Assembly (NCBI RefSeq): GCF_019351405.1 | Contig: NZ_JAHWZX010000006.1 | Span: 62,001 to 126,000 of the forward strand | Reading direction: 5' to 3' | DNA length: 64,000 nucleotides | Source of the DNA: Stakelama flava | GTDB taxonomy: Bacteria; Pseudomonadota; Alphaproteobacteria; Sphingomonadales; Sphingomonadaceae | In this document: in pieces, positions 48,125 to 57,249 of the stretch | How the letters are laid out: each line of letters starts with the position of its first letter | How positions within the stretch are numbered: the stretch's first letter is position 1 | Program-made: the position numbers and the translations under genes | The notes under the pieces: generated by a model | What the model was told of the DNA's origin: nothing | The model's input: the letters and a program-made list of their open reading frames with translations, nothing else | Databases searched by the model: none

Positions 48125-48853
48125 ATGGCATCGCTGGAAAAGCCGGAAATCGGCACGACGACGGTCAAATGGCGCTTTCCGAGCGTTCATCCCGAGGGGC
48201 GCAAATATGTGCTCATCGCGCTCGTCCTCACGTTTATCATGTGGCTGGTCTGGGATTTCCTGACCTGGCCCATGCTCGGCCTGACCTTATGGGTCGCGGC
48301 ATTCTTTCGGGATCCCGTTCGCGTGACGCCCGAAGGGGAAGGGCTGGTAACCTCGCCCGCCGACGGGCTGGTGACGATGATCCGGCGTGTTCCCGTTCCG
48401 CCGGAAATGGCGGGGCCGGACGGGCTGGGCGAAGGCGAGCTTGAACGGGTTTCGATCTTCATGAGCGTGTTCGACGTTCACATCAATCGCACGCCTATCG
48501 CCGGTACGATCCGGCGTGTCGTCTACATTTCCGGCAAGTTCCTCAATGCCGACCTCGACAAGGCCAGCGAGGAAAATGAGCGCCAGCATGTCCTGGTCGA
48601 AGGGCCCGACGGGCGCATGGTCGGCTTCACCCAGATTGCAGGGCTGGTCGCGCGGCGAATCGTCAGCTTCGTCAAACCGGGCGACATGATCGCTACCGGG
48701 CAGCGGGTCGGTCTGATCCGTTTCGGCAGCCGGGTCGACGTCTACCTGCCAGCCGATACGGTTTGCCAGGTTACGCTGGGACAGCGCGCGATCGCCGGGG
48801 AAACGGTGCTTGGCCGTGTCGGTGGTGTTCCGGTGGTCGGGGTCGAACAGTGA
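48125..48853 (+). CDS. psd: Phosphatidylserine decarboxylase (short form)
   Basis: A 242-residue membrane-bound proenzyme that makes phosphatidylethanolamine. Two hydrophobic segments near residues 28-62 are followed by the short-form Psd core ([40 protein letters not shown]). The self-cleavage site that yields the pyruvoyl group is the G-S of [13 protein letters not shown] near residue 201. The stop overlaps the pssA start (GTGA), so it is translationally coupled with the enzyme that supplies its substrate. Confidence 0.95.
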   Translation: MASLEKPEIGTTTVKWRFPSVHPEGRKYVLIALVLTFIMWLVWDFLTWPMLGLTLWVAAFFRDPVRVTPEGEGLVTSPADGLVTMIRRVPVPPEMAGPDGLGEGELERVSIFMSVFDVHINRTPIAGTIRRVVYISGKFLNADLDKASEENERQHVLVEGPDGRMVGFTQIAGLVARRIVSFVKPGDMIATGQRVGLIRFGSRVDVYLPADTVCQVTLGQRAIAGETVLGRVGGVPVVGVEQ

Positions 48854-49644
48854 GGGCGCCGCGCCGCCGCCGGCCCGATACCGGCATCCCGCTTCGCGCG
48901 GTGGTGCCCAACGCGGTCACCGCCGCGGCATTGTGCTTCGGTCTTACCGGAATCCGGTTCGCAATCGCCGCCGACTGGGAGCGCGCGGTGCTGATGATCG
49001 TCATTGCCGGTGTGCTCGACGGCGTCGATGGTCGTATTGCGCGCATGGTCGGCGGGGAGAGCCGGTTCGGTGCCGAACTCGATTCGCTGTCCGATTCGAT
49101 TTCGTTCGGCGTGTCGCCCGCGATCATCATGTATCTGTGGGCGCTGATCGAAGTGCCCAAACTCGGCTGGATCATCGCCCTTCTATACGCCGCGTTCACC
49201 GCGCTTCGCCTTGCCCGATTCAATGCGCGCATCGACGTTCTGGATCAGCCGCATAAATCGGCAGGATTTCTGACCGGCGTTCCCGCTCCCGCCGGGGCGG
49301 CACTGGCGATGCTGCCGCTATACCTGTGGATTTTCACCGGTCTTTCGATTTTCCGATCGCCTTGGGTGGTAACTCCCTGGGTCGCATTTGCGGCATTCCT
49401 GATGATTTCCAGCATCGCGACCTATTCCTGGGGGTCGTTGAAGCTGCGTCGGCGCATCCGCTTCGAAGCGCTGGTCGTGGTGGCAATCGTGGTGGCGGCG
49501 CTGGTGACCGCCCCGTGGCAAACGCTCGCGGCGCTGACTATCGCCTACCTGGCGACCATTCCGTTCAGCTACCGTTCCTATCGTCGGGTCAGGCGGCAGC
49601 GCGCCAATATGGCGAAATCGCCGCGCGTCGAGTCGGTGCCGTAA
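48850..49644 (+). CDS. pssA: CDP-diacylglycerol-serine O-phosphatidyltransferase
   Basis: A 264-residue integral membrane enzyme that makes phosphatidylserine from CDP-diacylglycerol and serine. The CDP-alcohol phosphatidyltransferase motif is complete: DGRIAR, then G eight residues on, then ELDSLSD (D-G-x2-A-R-x8-G-x3-D-x3-D). There are about eight hydrophobic segments. The GTG at 48850 overlaps the psd stop and is the natural start; the frame is open further back through psd. Its 3' end overlaps the convergent small membrane protein gene by 56 bp. Confidence 0.94.
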   Translation: MRAPRRRRPDTGIPLRAVVPNAVTAAALCFGLTGIRFAIAADWERAVLMIVIAGVLDGVDGRIARMVGGESRFGAELDSLSDSISFGVSPAIIMYLWALIEVPKLGWIIALLYAAFTALRLARFNARIDVLDQPHKSAGFLTGVPAPAGAALAMLPLYLWIFTGLSIFRSPWVVTPWVAFAAFLMISSIATYSWGSLKLRRRIRFEALVVVAIVVAALVTAPWQTLAALTIAYLATIPFSYRSYRRVRRQRANMAKSPRVESVP

Positions 49645-49810
49645 CCCGTTCGCGCCGAGCAGGAACGGGCGGCGTAGGGACACCATCCGGGATCACGTTG
49701 GCGAACAGGGCGCGGATATATTCCGCCTTGGGAGCGATGGTGGCAACCATGGCCCAGAGCGACGCAACCAGCGCGCCACCGAAAATCACGAACGCGACAA
49801 CAATATTCAT
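49589..49810 (-). CDS. Small single-span membrane protein with an SOS-type promoter
   Basis: A 73-residue protein I do not recognise. Residues 3-26 (VVAFVIFGGALVASLWAMVA) form one transmembrane helix. Then come an amphipathic stretch KAEYIRALFANVI, a Pro-rich joint IPDGVPTPPVP, and a basic tail [15 protein letters not shown], so the C-terminus probably faces the cytosol. GAGGGAG six bases before the ATG supports the start at 49810. The promoter carries a LexA box between -35 and -10. In Caulobacter the SOS gene sidA encodes a small membrane division inhibitor; a similar role here is a hypothesis only. Confidence 0.7.
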   Translation of the reverse strand: MNIVVAFVIFGGALVASLWAMVATIAPKAEYIRALFANVIPDGVPTPPVPARRERVTAPTRRAAISPYWRAAA

Positions 49811-49861
49811 TACCGACTCCCTCAAGTGGAAATCCCGGCAAGTCTAACCGCGGGATACTGA

Positions 49862-49919
49862 ATATGTTCCGCCATTCGCGGAATAGACCCTATATGTTCC
49901 GCTAACGTTCCTTGGTCAA
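49862..49919 (-). promoter_or_regulatory. SOS promoter: LexA box within -35/-10 spacer, plus duplicated half-operator
   Basis: On the minus strand TTGACC (49914-49919) and CATATA (49891-49896) are 17 bp apart, a good sigma-70 layout. The LexA box GTTC-N7-GTTC (plus strand, 49896-49910) fills that spacer. Its flank TATGTTCCGC is identical to that of the recA box. A second copy of ATATGTTCCGC starts exactly 30 bp away (49862-49872) and ends in an imperfect site within a TTCCGC-CATTC-GCGGAA palindrome. It probably controls the small membrane protein; rpsB, read the other way, is the alternative. Confidence 0.72.
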
Positions 49920-49969
49920 CCATTGATTTGGGCGATCGGTTGCGCTAAGCGCGCGCATTCAATCCACAT

Positions 49970-50015
49970 GGAAAGCACATAAACCGGTGCCCCGATGTCG
50001 GGGTCATCGCTTTCC
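49970..50015 (+). promoter_or_regulatory. Structured leader of rpsB (nested hairpin)
   Basis: GGAAAGC (49970-49976) pairs with GCTTTCC (50009-50015), enclosing CCCCG (49990-49994) paired with CGGGG (49999-50003). AAGGAG at 50030-50035 follows eight bases before the start. Leaders of rpsB often bind free S2 for feedback control; whether this one does is inferred. Confidence 0.5.
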
Positions 50016-50043
50016 AGAGGACTAACCGGAAGGAGATATCCCT

Positions 50044-50877
50044 ATGGCGGCACCTGTCGTCTCGATGCAGCAACTGCTCGAATCTGGCGCGCATTTCGGG
50101 CACCAGACCCATCGCTGGAACCCGAAGATGAAGCCTTACATCTTCGGTGATCGCAACGGCGTTCACATCATTGATCTGTCGCAGTCGGTGCCGCTTTTCG
50201 CGCGCGCGCTTGATTTTATCAGCCAGTCGGTTGCCAGCGGCGGCAAGGTGCTGTTCGTCGGCACCAAGCGCCAGGCGCAGGAGCCGATCGCCGACGCCGC
50301 TCGCCGGTCGGGTCAGCATTTCGTCAACCATCGCTGGCTGGGCGGCATGCTCACCAACTGGAAGACGATTTCGGGTTCGATCAAGCGTCTCAAAACGCTT
50401 GAGGAAACGCTGTCGGGCGACACGCACGGCCTGACCAAGAAGGAAATCCTGAACCTGACGCGCGAGCGCGACAAGCTGGAACTTTCGCTTGGCGGCATCC
50501 GCGACATGGGCGGCATTCCCGACATTATGTTCGTCGTCGACGTGAACAAGGAAGAGCTGGCGATCAAGGAAGCGAACACGCTGGGCATTCCCGTCGTCGC
50601 GATCCTCGATACCAACAGCTCGCCCGACGGCATCGCTTTCCCGGTTCCGGGCAATGACGATGCGGCGCGCGCGATCCGCCTTTATTGCGAAGCGGTCGGC
50701 ATCGCCGCGACGCGTGGCGGCGAACAGGCGGCTGTTGCCGCCGGTCAGGACATTGGTTCGATGGAAAACCCGCCGAGCGAAGCGGCGATGAGCGAAGCGA
50801 AGGCCGAGCCGGAAGCCGCCGCCGCGTCGAACGAGCCGGAAACCGCTGCCGAGGGCGAGCGTCAGATCGACGCCTGA
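50044..50877 (+). CDS. rpsB: 30S ribosomal protein S2
   Basis: A 277-residue small-subunit protein. The core opens with [34 protein letters not shown] and [18 protein letters not shown], then [13 protein letters not shown] and [38 protein letters not shown], all standard S2. A C-terminal extension of about 35 acidic, Ala/Glu-rich residues goes beyond the E. coli protein, as is common in Alphaproteobacteria. It heads the rpsB-tsf-pyrH-frr translation cluster. Confidence 0.98.
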   Translation: MAAPVVSMQQLLESGAHFGHQTHRWNPKMKPYIFGDRNGVHIIDLSQSVPLFARALDFISQSVASGGKVLFVGTKRQAQEPIADAARRSGQHFVNHRWLGGMLTNWKTISGSIKRLKTLEETLSGDTHGLTKKEILNLTRERDKLELSLGGIRDMGGIPDIMFVVDVNKEELAIKEANTLGIPVVAILDTNSSPDGIAFPVPGNDDAARAIRLYCEAVGIAATRGGEQAAVAAGQDIGSMENPPSEAAMSEAKAEPEAAAASNEPETAAEGERQIDA

Positions 50878-51003
50878 AACGCGTTTCGGTGACTTTCGCC
50901 GTTCGCTCCGGGCCGGTCGACGCGCTGTCTTGCTCCTGTAACCGGGAAAGTAGACGGCGGCCCGACCGGCTCGGAACGGACGGTTTTGCTTATTGACCAC
51001 GTT

Positions 51004-51022
51004 TGAGCCGCTTTAAGGCTCA
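51004..51022 (+). promoter_or_regulatory. Hairpin in the tsf leader
   Basis: TGAGCC (51004-51009) and GGCTCA (51017-51022) pair perfectly with a 7-nt loop, 20 bp before the tsf start. It may tune the rpsB/tsf ratio; this is inferred. Confidence 0.4.
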
Positions 51023-51041
51023 CGATGAAGAGGACAGAGAC

Positions 51042-51971
51042 ATGGCCGAGATCACGGCAGCAGCGGTGAAGGAACTTCGCGAACGTTCCGGCGCCGGGAT
51101 GATGGATTGCAAGAAGGCGCTCAACGAAACGAACGGCGACATGGAAGCCGCGGTCGACTGGCTGCGCACCAAGGGCCTTGCCGCCGCGCAGAAAAAGTCG
51201 AGCCGCACCGCCGCCGAGGGACTGGTCGGCGTCGCCGTCGCCGGTCCAAAGGGTGCCGCGGTCGAGGTCAATTCCGAAACCGACTTCGTCGCCAAGAACG
51301 ACCGGTTCCAGAATTTCGTGCGCGAAGTGACCGAACTGGCGCTGGCCGAAGGTGATGATATCGAAACGCTGAAGGCGGCGCAGATGCCGTCGGGCACCAC
51401 GGTGCAGGACGCGCTGACCAACAATATCGCGACGATCGGCGAAAATCAGTCGATCCGCCGCGCAGCTCAGCTGGAAGTGTCGCAGGGCGCGGTCATCCCC
51501 TATGTCCATAACGCTGTTTCCGACGGACTGGGCAAGATCGGCGTGCTCATCGCGCTGGAATCGGACGCGGGGGTCGACGTTCTTGAGCCGCTGGGCAAAC
51601 AGATCGCGATGCACATCGCCGCGACCTTCCCGCTGGCGATGAACGCCGAGGACCTGGATCAGGAAACCATCGCTCGCGAACGCGCGGTGGCGATGGAAAA
51701 GGCGCAGGAATCGGGCAAGCCCGCCGAGATCGTCGAAAAGATGGTCGATGGCGCGGTAAAGAAGTTCGCCAAGGAAAATGCGCTGATGTCGCAGCTTTTC
51801 GTGATGGACAATAAAACCCCGGTGGCCGATGTCGTCGCCAAGGCGGGCAAGGATGCGGGCACCACGATTACGCTGAAGGACTATGTCCGTTTCCAGCTCG
51901 GTGAAGGCATCGAAAAGGAAGAAAGCGACTTCGCCGCTGAAGTCGCCGCCACCGCAGGCGTCAAAAAGTAA
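51042..51971 (+). CDS. tsf: Elongation factor Ts
   Basis: A 309-residue GDP exchange factor for EF-Tu. The N-terminal domain ([33 protein letters not shown]) and the core [20 protein letters not shown] motif, which contacts the EF-Tu nucleotide site, are intact. The coiled-coil and C-module follow, ending [13 protein letters not shown]. The start at 51042 is conserved; the frame is open 13 codons upstream. It lies 164 bp after rpsB. Confidence 0.98.
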   Translation: MAEITAAAVKELRERSGAGMMDCKKALNETNGDMEAAVDWLRTKGLAAAQKKSSRTAAEGLVGVAVAGPKGAAVEVNSETDFVAKNDRFQNFVREVTELALAEGDDIETLKAAQMPSGTTVQDALTNNIATIGENQSIRRAAQLEVSQGAVIPYVHNAVSDGLGKIGVLIALESDAGVDVLEPLGKQIAMHIAATFPLAMNAEDLDQETIARERAVAMEKAQESGKPAEIVEKMVDGAVKKFAKENALMSQLFVMDNKTPVADVVAKAGKDAGTTITLKDYVRFQLGEGIEKEESDFAAEVAATAGVKK

Positions 51972-52074
51972 GCACGCTTTCGCCGTTCATTGCGGCGGAT
52001 TATCATTGGCACGGCGGCGCGGCCCTTCTAAGGTCCGCGCCGCTTTGCATATCAACCCCAGGCGAAGAGGCACG

Positions 52075-52797
52075 ATGACACTTCCCCGATTTAACCGGAT
52101 CCTTCTTAAATTATCGGGCGAGGTCCTGATGGGCCAGGGGCAGTTCGGCATCGACCCGGCGACGTGCGACCGGGTGGCGAGTGAAATAGCGGCGGCGAAG
52201 GAGGCGGGGCACGAACTGTGCCTGGTCGTCGGCGGCGGCAACATCTTTCGCGGTCTTGCCGGGGCTGCCAAGGGGTTCGACCGCGCCAATGCCGATTATA
52301 TGGGCATGCTCGCCACGGTGATGAACGCGCTGGCGGTTCAGAACGCACTCGAACGCGCAGGTATCGAGACACGCGTGCAATCGGCGATCCCGATGTCGTC
52401 GATCTGCGAACCGTATATCCGTCGCCGCGCGGTGCGGCATATGGAGAAGGGGCGGATCGTCATCTTTGCCGCTGGAACCGGCAATCCGTTTTTCACCACT
52501 GACACGGCGGCCGCGCTTCGCGCCGCCGAAATGGGTTGCGACGCGTTGTTCAAGGGGACCAGCGTGGACGGCGTTTATGATGCCGATCCCAAAAAAGTGC
52601 CCGATGCCAAGCGTTATGACACGTTGAGCTTCAACCGGGTTCTCGCCGACGACCTTCGCGTCATGGACGCGAGCGCGGTGGCGCTTTGCCGCGACAATAA
52701 TATTCCGATCGTCGTGTTCAACATTCGCGGCGAGGGGGCGCTGACCTCCGTCCTGGATGGCCAGGGCACGGCAACGATCGTTCAGAACGCTGAATAA
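52075..52797 (+). CDS. pyrH: UMP kinase
   Basis: A 240-residue bacterial UMP kinase of the amino-acid kinase fold, making UDP for RNA, DNA and sugar nucleotides. [43 protein letters not shown] and [34 protein letters not shown] are diagnostic. The ATG at 52075 gives the normal length, although the frame is open back to 51883 within tsf. It sits 103 bp after tsf and 23 bp before frr. Confidence 0.97.
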   Translation: MTLPRFNRILLKLSGEVLMGQGQFGIDPATCDRVASEIAAAKEAGHELCLVVGGGNIFRGLAGAAKGFDRANADYMGMLATVMNALAVQNALERAGIETRVQSAIPMSSICEPYIRRRAVRHMEKGRIVIFAAGTGNPFFTTDTAAALRAAEMGCDALFKGTSVDGVYDADPKKVPDAKRYDTLSFNRVLADDLRVMDASAVALCRDNNIPIVVFNIRGEGALTSVLDGQGTATIVQNAE

Positions 52798-52820
52798 CAG
52801 GAAAGTAGAGGGAAATTGCC

Positions 52821-53378
52821 ATGGCCGCTTATGACAAGGCCGATCTGGAACGCCGCATGGCCGGCGCCGTCGATTCGCTGAAACACGATCTGGCCGGGCT
52901 GCGCACCGGGCGCGCTTCGGTGACGCTGCTCGATCCGGTGACGGTCGACGTATACGGCGCGCACATGCCGCTCAATCAGGTCGGCACGGTGTCGGCTCCC
53001 GAACCGCGCATGCTGTCGGTTCAGGTCTGGGACAAAGCGAACGTCGCGGCGGTGGACAAGGCGATCCGTTCGGCGGGACTTGGCCTCAACCCCATTGTCG
53101 ACGGCCAGAATGTCCGCCTGCCGATTCCCGACCTTACCGAGGAGCGGCGCAAGGAACTGGCCAAGATCGCCGGTCAATATGCCGAAAAGGCGCGGATCGC
53201 GGTGCGCAATGTGCGTCGCGACGGTATGGACAGCCTGAAAACCGACGAGAAGAAGGGCGAAATCAGCGAGGATGAACGCAAGCGCGCGGAAAACGAGGTC
53301 CAGAAGCTGACCGACTCGACAGTCGCCGATGTCGATGCCGCCGCGAGCGCGAAGGAAAAGGAAATTCTGGCGCAGTGA
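52821..53378 (+). CDS. frr: Ribosome recycling factor
   Basis: A 185-residue two-domain protein that splits post-termination ribosomes with [30 protein letters not shown] holds the TGRAS motif, and the hinge reaches [32 protein letters not shown]. The C-terminal helix with [12 protein letters not shown] and the long coiled coil are complete. Its TGA overlaps the uppS start (TGATG). Confidence 0.98.
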   Translation: MAAYDKADLERRMAGAVDSLKHDLAGLRTGRASVTLLDPVTVDVYGAHMPLNQVGTVSAPEPRMLSVQVWDKANVAAVDKAIRSAGLGLNPIVDGQNVRLPIPDLTEERRKELAKIAGQYAEKARIAVRNVRRDGMDSLKTDEKKGEISEDERKRAENEVQKLTDSTVADVDAAASAKEKEILAQ

Positions 53379-54115
53379 TGCCGAAGCCGGCCCCCGTGCC
53401 ATATACTGATCGAACGGACGCCGTTCCGCGCCACGTCGCCATCATCATGGATGGCAACGGGCGCTGGGCGAAGAAACGGCACCTGCCGCGCATCGCCGGG
53501 CATAAACAGGGTGTCGAGGCGGTACGCCGCATTTCGCGTGCCGCACGCGACATGGGGGTAGAAGTGCTCACCCTTTATGCCTTTTCGTCGGAAAACTGGC
53601 GACGGCCGGAGGCCGAAGTTCGTGACCTGATGGGGCTGCTGCGCCGTTTCCTGAAAAACGAAGTGGAAGAACTGATCGCCGAGGAGGTGCGCCTGCGCGT
53701 CATCGGCGATTATCGCGCGCTGTCCGACGATCTGGTCGCGATGATCGAGGATGTCACGGAGCGCACCCGCGATGCCACGGGCGCAACGCTGGTTATCGCG
53801 CTGAATTATGGGTCGCAGGCGGAAATCCTGCGCGCGACCCGCTCTCTGGCCGAACGCGTGGCATCTGGTGCACTTTCGGCACAGGCGATCGACGAACAGG
53901 TGTTCGAAGCGGAGCTTGCGACGCACGACCTTCCGCCGCTCGACCTGCTGATCCGCACGTCAGGCGAGCAGCGACTTTCGAATTTCCTGCTGTGGCAGGC
54001 GGCGTATGCCGAACTGGTGTTCGTCGATACGCTGTGGCCCGATTTCGACGCTGCGACGCTGGGGGACGCTTTGGCGACTTATGCGGGGCGCCATCGCCGC
54101 TTCGGTGGCCTGTGA
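53378..54115 (+). CDS. uppS: Isoprenyl transferase (undecaprenyl diphosphate synthase)
   Basis: A 245-residue cis-prenyltransferase that builds the C55 lipid carrier for peptidoglycan. HVAIIMDGNGRWAKKRHLPRIAGHKQGVEAVRRI has the catalytic Asp and the phosphate-binding loop. LYAFSSENWRRPEAEV and the LDLLIRTSGEQRLSNFLLWQAAYAELVFVDTLWPDF block complete the family signature. The ATG at 53378 overlaps the frr stop; a GTG at 53375 is the alternative. It overlaps cdsA by 4 bp. Confidence 0.96.
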   Translation: MPKPAPVPYTDRTDAVPRHVAIIMDGNGRWAKKRHLPRIAGHKQGVEAVRRISRAARDMGVEVLTLYAFSSENWRRPEAEVRDLMGLLRRFLKNEVEELIAEEVRLRVIGDYRALSDDLVAMIEDVTERTRDATGATLVIALNYGSQAEILRATRSLAERVASGALSAQAIDEQVFEAELATHDLPPLDLLIRTSGEQRLSNFLLWQAAYAELVFVDTLWPDFDAATLGDALATYAGRHRRFGGL

Positions 54116-54897
54116 CCGACGCGCCCAAGCCCAAATCGGACCTTGGCCCGCGCGCGATAGTCGGTGCGATCCTGATCGCGCTTGCCGCGGTGGCATTATG
54201 GTCTGGTGGATTCCTCTTCTGGCTGGTGCTCGTGATCGCCGCGCTGTTGATGCTCAGCGAATGGAGCGACCTTGCCAAGATGCCGGCAAAGGACAAGCGG
54301 CTTGCGCAGTTCACGCTTTCGGTGCCGCTGGCGATCATGTGCCCGCTCGCATCGGGCGCAAGTTTCTTCGCGCTCGGCCTTTTGGCGGGTTCCGCCTTTT
54401 TCGTCGTGATCGTCACGCGCAAGCCCCGCCTGGCAGCCGGACTGATCTATGTCGGCCTGCCGGTGCTGGCGTTGCTGGCAATTCGCGCGCAAGATCGCGG
54501 GCTGTTGCTTGCCTTTTGGACGATGGCGCTGGTCTGGGCATGCGATATCGGCGCCTATGCCGCCGGGCGCAGCTTTGGCGGCCCCAAACTCGCCCCGGCG
54601 ATCAGTCCCAACAAGACTTGGTCGGGACTGATCGGCGGCATGGCGGCGGCAACGCTGTTTGCCGCGCTTCTGACGCATTGGGGGCTTTCACCCTATATGG
54701 TGGCGATCACGCCGCTGCTCGCCATCGCAGCGCAGATCGGCGATCTGTATGAAAGCTGGCTCAAGCGGCGTGCGGGCGTCAAGGATTCGGGAACGATGCT
54801 GCCCGGCCATGGCGGCTTTCTCGACCGGCTGGATGGGTTGGTGCCGGTCGCTCCGCTTGCCGCGCTGGTGATCCTCAGCCATCAGGTACTGGCATGA
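54112..54897 (+). CDS. cdsA: Phosphatidate cytidylyltransferase
   Basis: A 261-residue membrane enzyme making CDP-diacylglycerol, the precursor used by PssA. It has about eight hydrophobic segments, and the C-terminal signature SWLKRRAGVKDSGTMLPGHGGFLDRLDG is complete (S-x2-KR ... KD ... G-x3-DR-x-D). SPNKTWSGLIGG is a further family block. It starts with GTG overlapping the uppS stop (GTGA) and overlaps dxr by 4 bp, so it is tightly coupled. Confidence 0.96.
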   Translation: MTDAPKPKSDLGPRAIVGAILIALAAVALWSGGFLFWLVLVIAALLMLSEWSDLAKMPAKDKRLAQFTLSVPLAIMCPLASGASFFALGLLAGSAFFVVIVTRKPRLAAGLIYVGLPVLALLAIRAQDRGLLLAFWTMALVWACDIGAYAAGRSFGGPKLAPAISPNKTWSGLIGGMAAATLFAALLTHWGLSPYMVAITPLLAIAAQIGDLYESWLKRRAGVKDSGTMLPGHGGFLDRLDGLVPVAPLAALVILSHQVLA

Positions 54898-56051
54898 AAC
54901 GCGTCAACATTCTGGGCGCGACCGGATCGATCGGCCGGTCGACGCTGGACCTGATCGAACGCGCGCCGGACGCATTTCAGGTCGTTGCGCTCACCGCCCA
55001 TCGGGATGTCGATGGCCTGGCCGATGCGGCGCAACGTACGAATGCGCAGCTTGCGGTGATCGCCGATGAAACCCGGCTGGATGCGCTGCGCGACGCTTTG
55101 GCGGGAAGCGGGGTTCGCGCCATGGGCGGCGAAGCTGCGCTGTGCGAAGCGGCTGCGATGGACGTAGACTGGACGATGGCGGCGATCGTCGGCTGCGCGG
55201 GATTGCGCCCGATCATGGCGGCGATCGAGCGCGGCGGCATGATCGCGCTGGCCAACAAGGAATCGCTGGTGTCAGCGGGCGAGGTCATGCTCGCCGCCGC
55301 GCGGGCGAGCGGCGCGACGATCCTGCCGGTCGATTCGGAACATAATGCGATCTATCAATGCTTCGATTCGCGCGCGCCCGATCAGGTTCGAAAGGTGATA
55401 CTGACCGCGTCGGGCGGCCCGTTTCGCGACTGGCCGATCGATGCGATGCGCGATATTACCCCTGAACAGGCGGTGGCGCATCCCAACTGGTCGATGGGCG
55501 CGAAAATCTCTGTCGATTCGGCGACAATGATGAACAAGGGGCTGGAGGTGATCGAAGCCTTCCATTTGTTCCCGGTGACGGCCGATCAGCTCGACATCCT
55601 TATCCATCGCCAGTCGGTCATTCATTCAATGGTCGAATATGTCGACGGATCGGTGCTGGCGCAGCTCGGCACGCCGGACATGCGCACGCCGATCGCCTAT
55701 ACCCTCGCCTGGCCGAAGCGGATGGCGACGCCGTGCCCAGCGCTTGACCTCGCCACCATCGGGCGGCTTGATTTTGAAGCGCCGGACGCCGCGCGCTTTC
55801 CCGCGCTTGCGCTCGCCCGCTCCGCGCTGGTGGCAAGCGGGGCCGCGCCCGCGATCCTGAACGCCGCGAATGAAGTCGCGGTAGCGGCGTTTCTGGCGCG
55901 AAAAATCGCGTTCCTCGAAATTGCCGCAATCGTGGGTGATACGCTCGAACGCTATACACCGGCGGCGCCCGACAGCCTCGACGCAGTGCTTGCGATCGAT
56001 GCCGAAGCGCGGGTCCGTGCGGACGAGCGTGTGAAGGATTGCGTGGTTTGA
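54894..56051 (+). CDS. dxr: 1-deoxy-D-xylulose 5-phosphate reductoisomerase
   Basis: A 385-residue NADPH enzyme of the MEP isoprenoid pathway. The NADPH loop is GATGSIGRSTLDLI. ALANKESLVSAGEVML and LPVDSEHNAIYQCF hold active-site residues, including the metal-binding Asp and Glu of DSEH, and TASGGPFRDWPID is the mobile flap. It supplies isoprenoid precursors for the UppS product two genes upstream. It overlaps cdsA (ATGA) and rseP (TTGA). Confidence 0.97.
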   Translation: MKRVNILGATGSIGRSTLDLIERAPDAFQVVALTAHRDVDGLADAAQRTNAQLAVIADETRLDALRDALAGSGVRAMGGEAALCEAAAMDVDWTMAAIVGCAGLRPIMAAIERGGMIALANKESLVSAGEVMLAAARASGATILPVDSEHNAIYQCFDSRAPDQVRKVILTASGGPFRDWPIDAMRDITPEQAVAHPNWSMGAKISVDSATMMNKGLEVIEAFHLFPVTADQLDILIHRQSVIHSMVEYVDGSVLAQLGTPDMRTPIAYTLAWPKRMATPCPALDLATIGRLDFEAPDAARFPALALARSALVASGAAPAILNAANEVAVAAFLARKIAFLEIAAIVGDTLERYTPAAPDSLDAVLAIDAEARVRADERVKDCVV

Positions 56052-57181
56052 CCGAATCGCCCGGCATATTGATGACGTTGGTCGCGTTCGCGCTGGTTCT
56101 GGGGCCGCTCGTGTTTCTGCACGAGCTTGGCCATTACGTGGCCGGCCGCGCGTTCGGGGTGAAGGCGGATGCCTTTTCGATCGGTTTCGGACGCGAGATC
56201 GCGGGATTCACCGACAGGCGAGGCACGCGCTGGAAATTTGGATGGTTGCCGTTGGGCGGATATGTCCGCTTTTCCGGTGATATGAACCCCGCCGGTCAGC
56301 CCGATGCCGAATGGCTCGCCATGCCGGCCGACGAGCGCGCGAGAACCTTTCAGTCGAAACCGGTATGGCAGCGCGCAATCATCGTGGCGGCCGGACCGGT
56401 CACCAATTTCCTGATCGCGATTGTGATCTTCGCAGGACTCGCGACGCTTTATGGTGTGAACAAGACACCGTCGGTGGTGGGCGTCGTCGCGCCGCAAAGT
56501 CCGGCGGCCGAAGCGGGTCTGCGCCCCGGCGACCGGATTACCGCGATGGGCGGGCGGCCGATGACGACCTTCACCGATCTGGCCGAATATACAACGCTTC
56601 GTCCCGGTGAGACCGTTTCGCTCTGGGTTCAGCGCGGCGGCGGCGACCTGAAACGCAAGGTAACGCTTTCCACGCTGGTCGAGCGCGACCGTTTCGGCAA
56701 CGAATATCGCCGCGGTCAGCTTGGCATCGGCCCCGGGACGCCGGTCTATAAAAGGGTCAACATCGTTCAGGCCCCGGTCGAAGGTGTGCGCATGGTCGGA
56801 TCGACATTGCGTTCAATGATCGATGGGCTGGGACAGATCATAACCGGGCGTCGTCCGGTGGATGAACTGGGCGGGCCGATCCGCATCGCGGGGCTTGCCG
56901 GGCAGCAGCTGGCGATGGGACCGGTGGAACTGGTCTTCTTCATCGCGTTAATTTCGATTAACCTGGGATTCATCAACCTTTTGCCAGTCCCGATGCTCGA
57001 CGGGGGGCATCTGTTTTTTTACGCGGTGGAGGCGGTGCGCCGTCGTCCGGTAGGGCCGCAGGTGATGGAATGGGCGTTTCGCGGCGGGCTTGCCGTGCTG
57101 CTGGCCCTGTTCGTCTTCGTGACGTTCAACGATCTGGGCGCATTTGGTCTGTGGCATGGCATCGCCGGGTTGATCGGCTGA
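56048..57181 (+). CDS. rseP: RIP metalloprotease RseP
   Basis: A 377-residue inner-membrane site-2 protease. HELGH at residues 25-29 is the zinc site, and the distal NLLPVPMLDGGHLFFY motif supplies the Asp ligand. One PDZ domain is visible between them (SPAAEAGLRPGDRITAMGGRPM). The enzyme cleaves anti-sigma factors and cleared signal peptides. The best start is a TTG at 56048 (TESPGILMTLVAFALVLGP), which overlaps the dxr stop; an ATG at 56072 would remove part of the first helix. Confidence 0.95.
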   Translation: MTESPGILMTLVAFALVLGPLVFLHELGHYVAGRAFGVKADAFSIGFGREIAGFTDRRGTRWKFGWLPLGGYVRFSGDMNPAGQPDAEWLAMPADERARTFQSKPVWQRAIIVAAGPVTNFLIAIVIFAGLATLYGVNKTPSVVGVVAPQSPAAEAGLRPGDRITAMGGRPMTTFTDLAEYTTLRPGETVSLWVQRGGGDLKRKVTLSTLVERDRFGNEYRRGQLGIGPGTPVYKRVNIVQAPVEGVRMVGSTLRSMIDGLGQIITGRRPVDELGGPIRIAGLAGQQLAMGPVELVFFIALISINLGFINLLPVPMLDGGHLFFYAVEAVRRRPVGPQVMEWAFRGGLAVLLALFVFVTFNDLGAFGLWHGIAGLIG

Positions 57182-57249
57182 CGCGCTTAGGGCAGGGCAG
57201 ATGCACCGCTGTGGGGGCGTGCAGGGGTTTCTCCGATTAGGGTGGGAAT

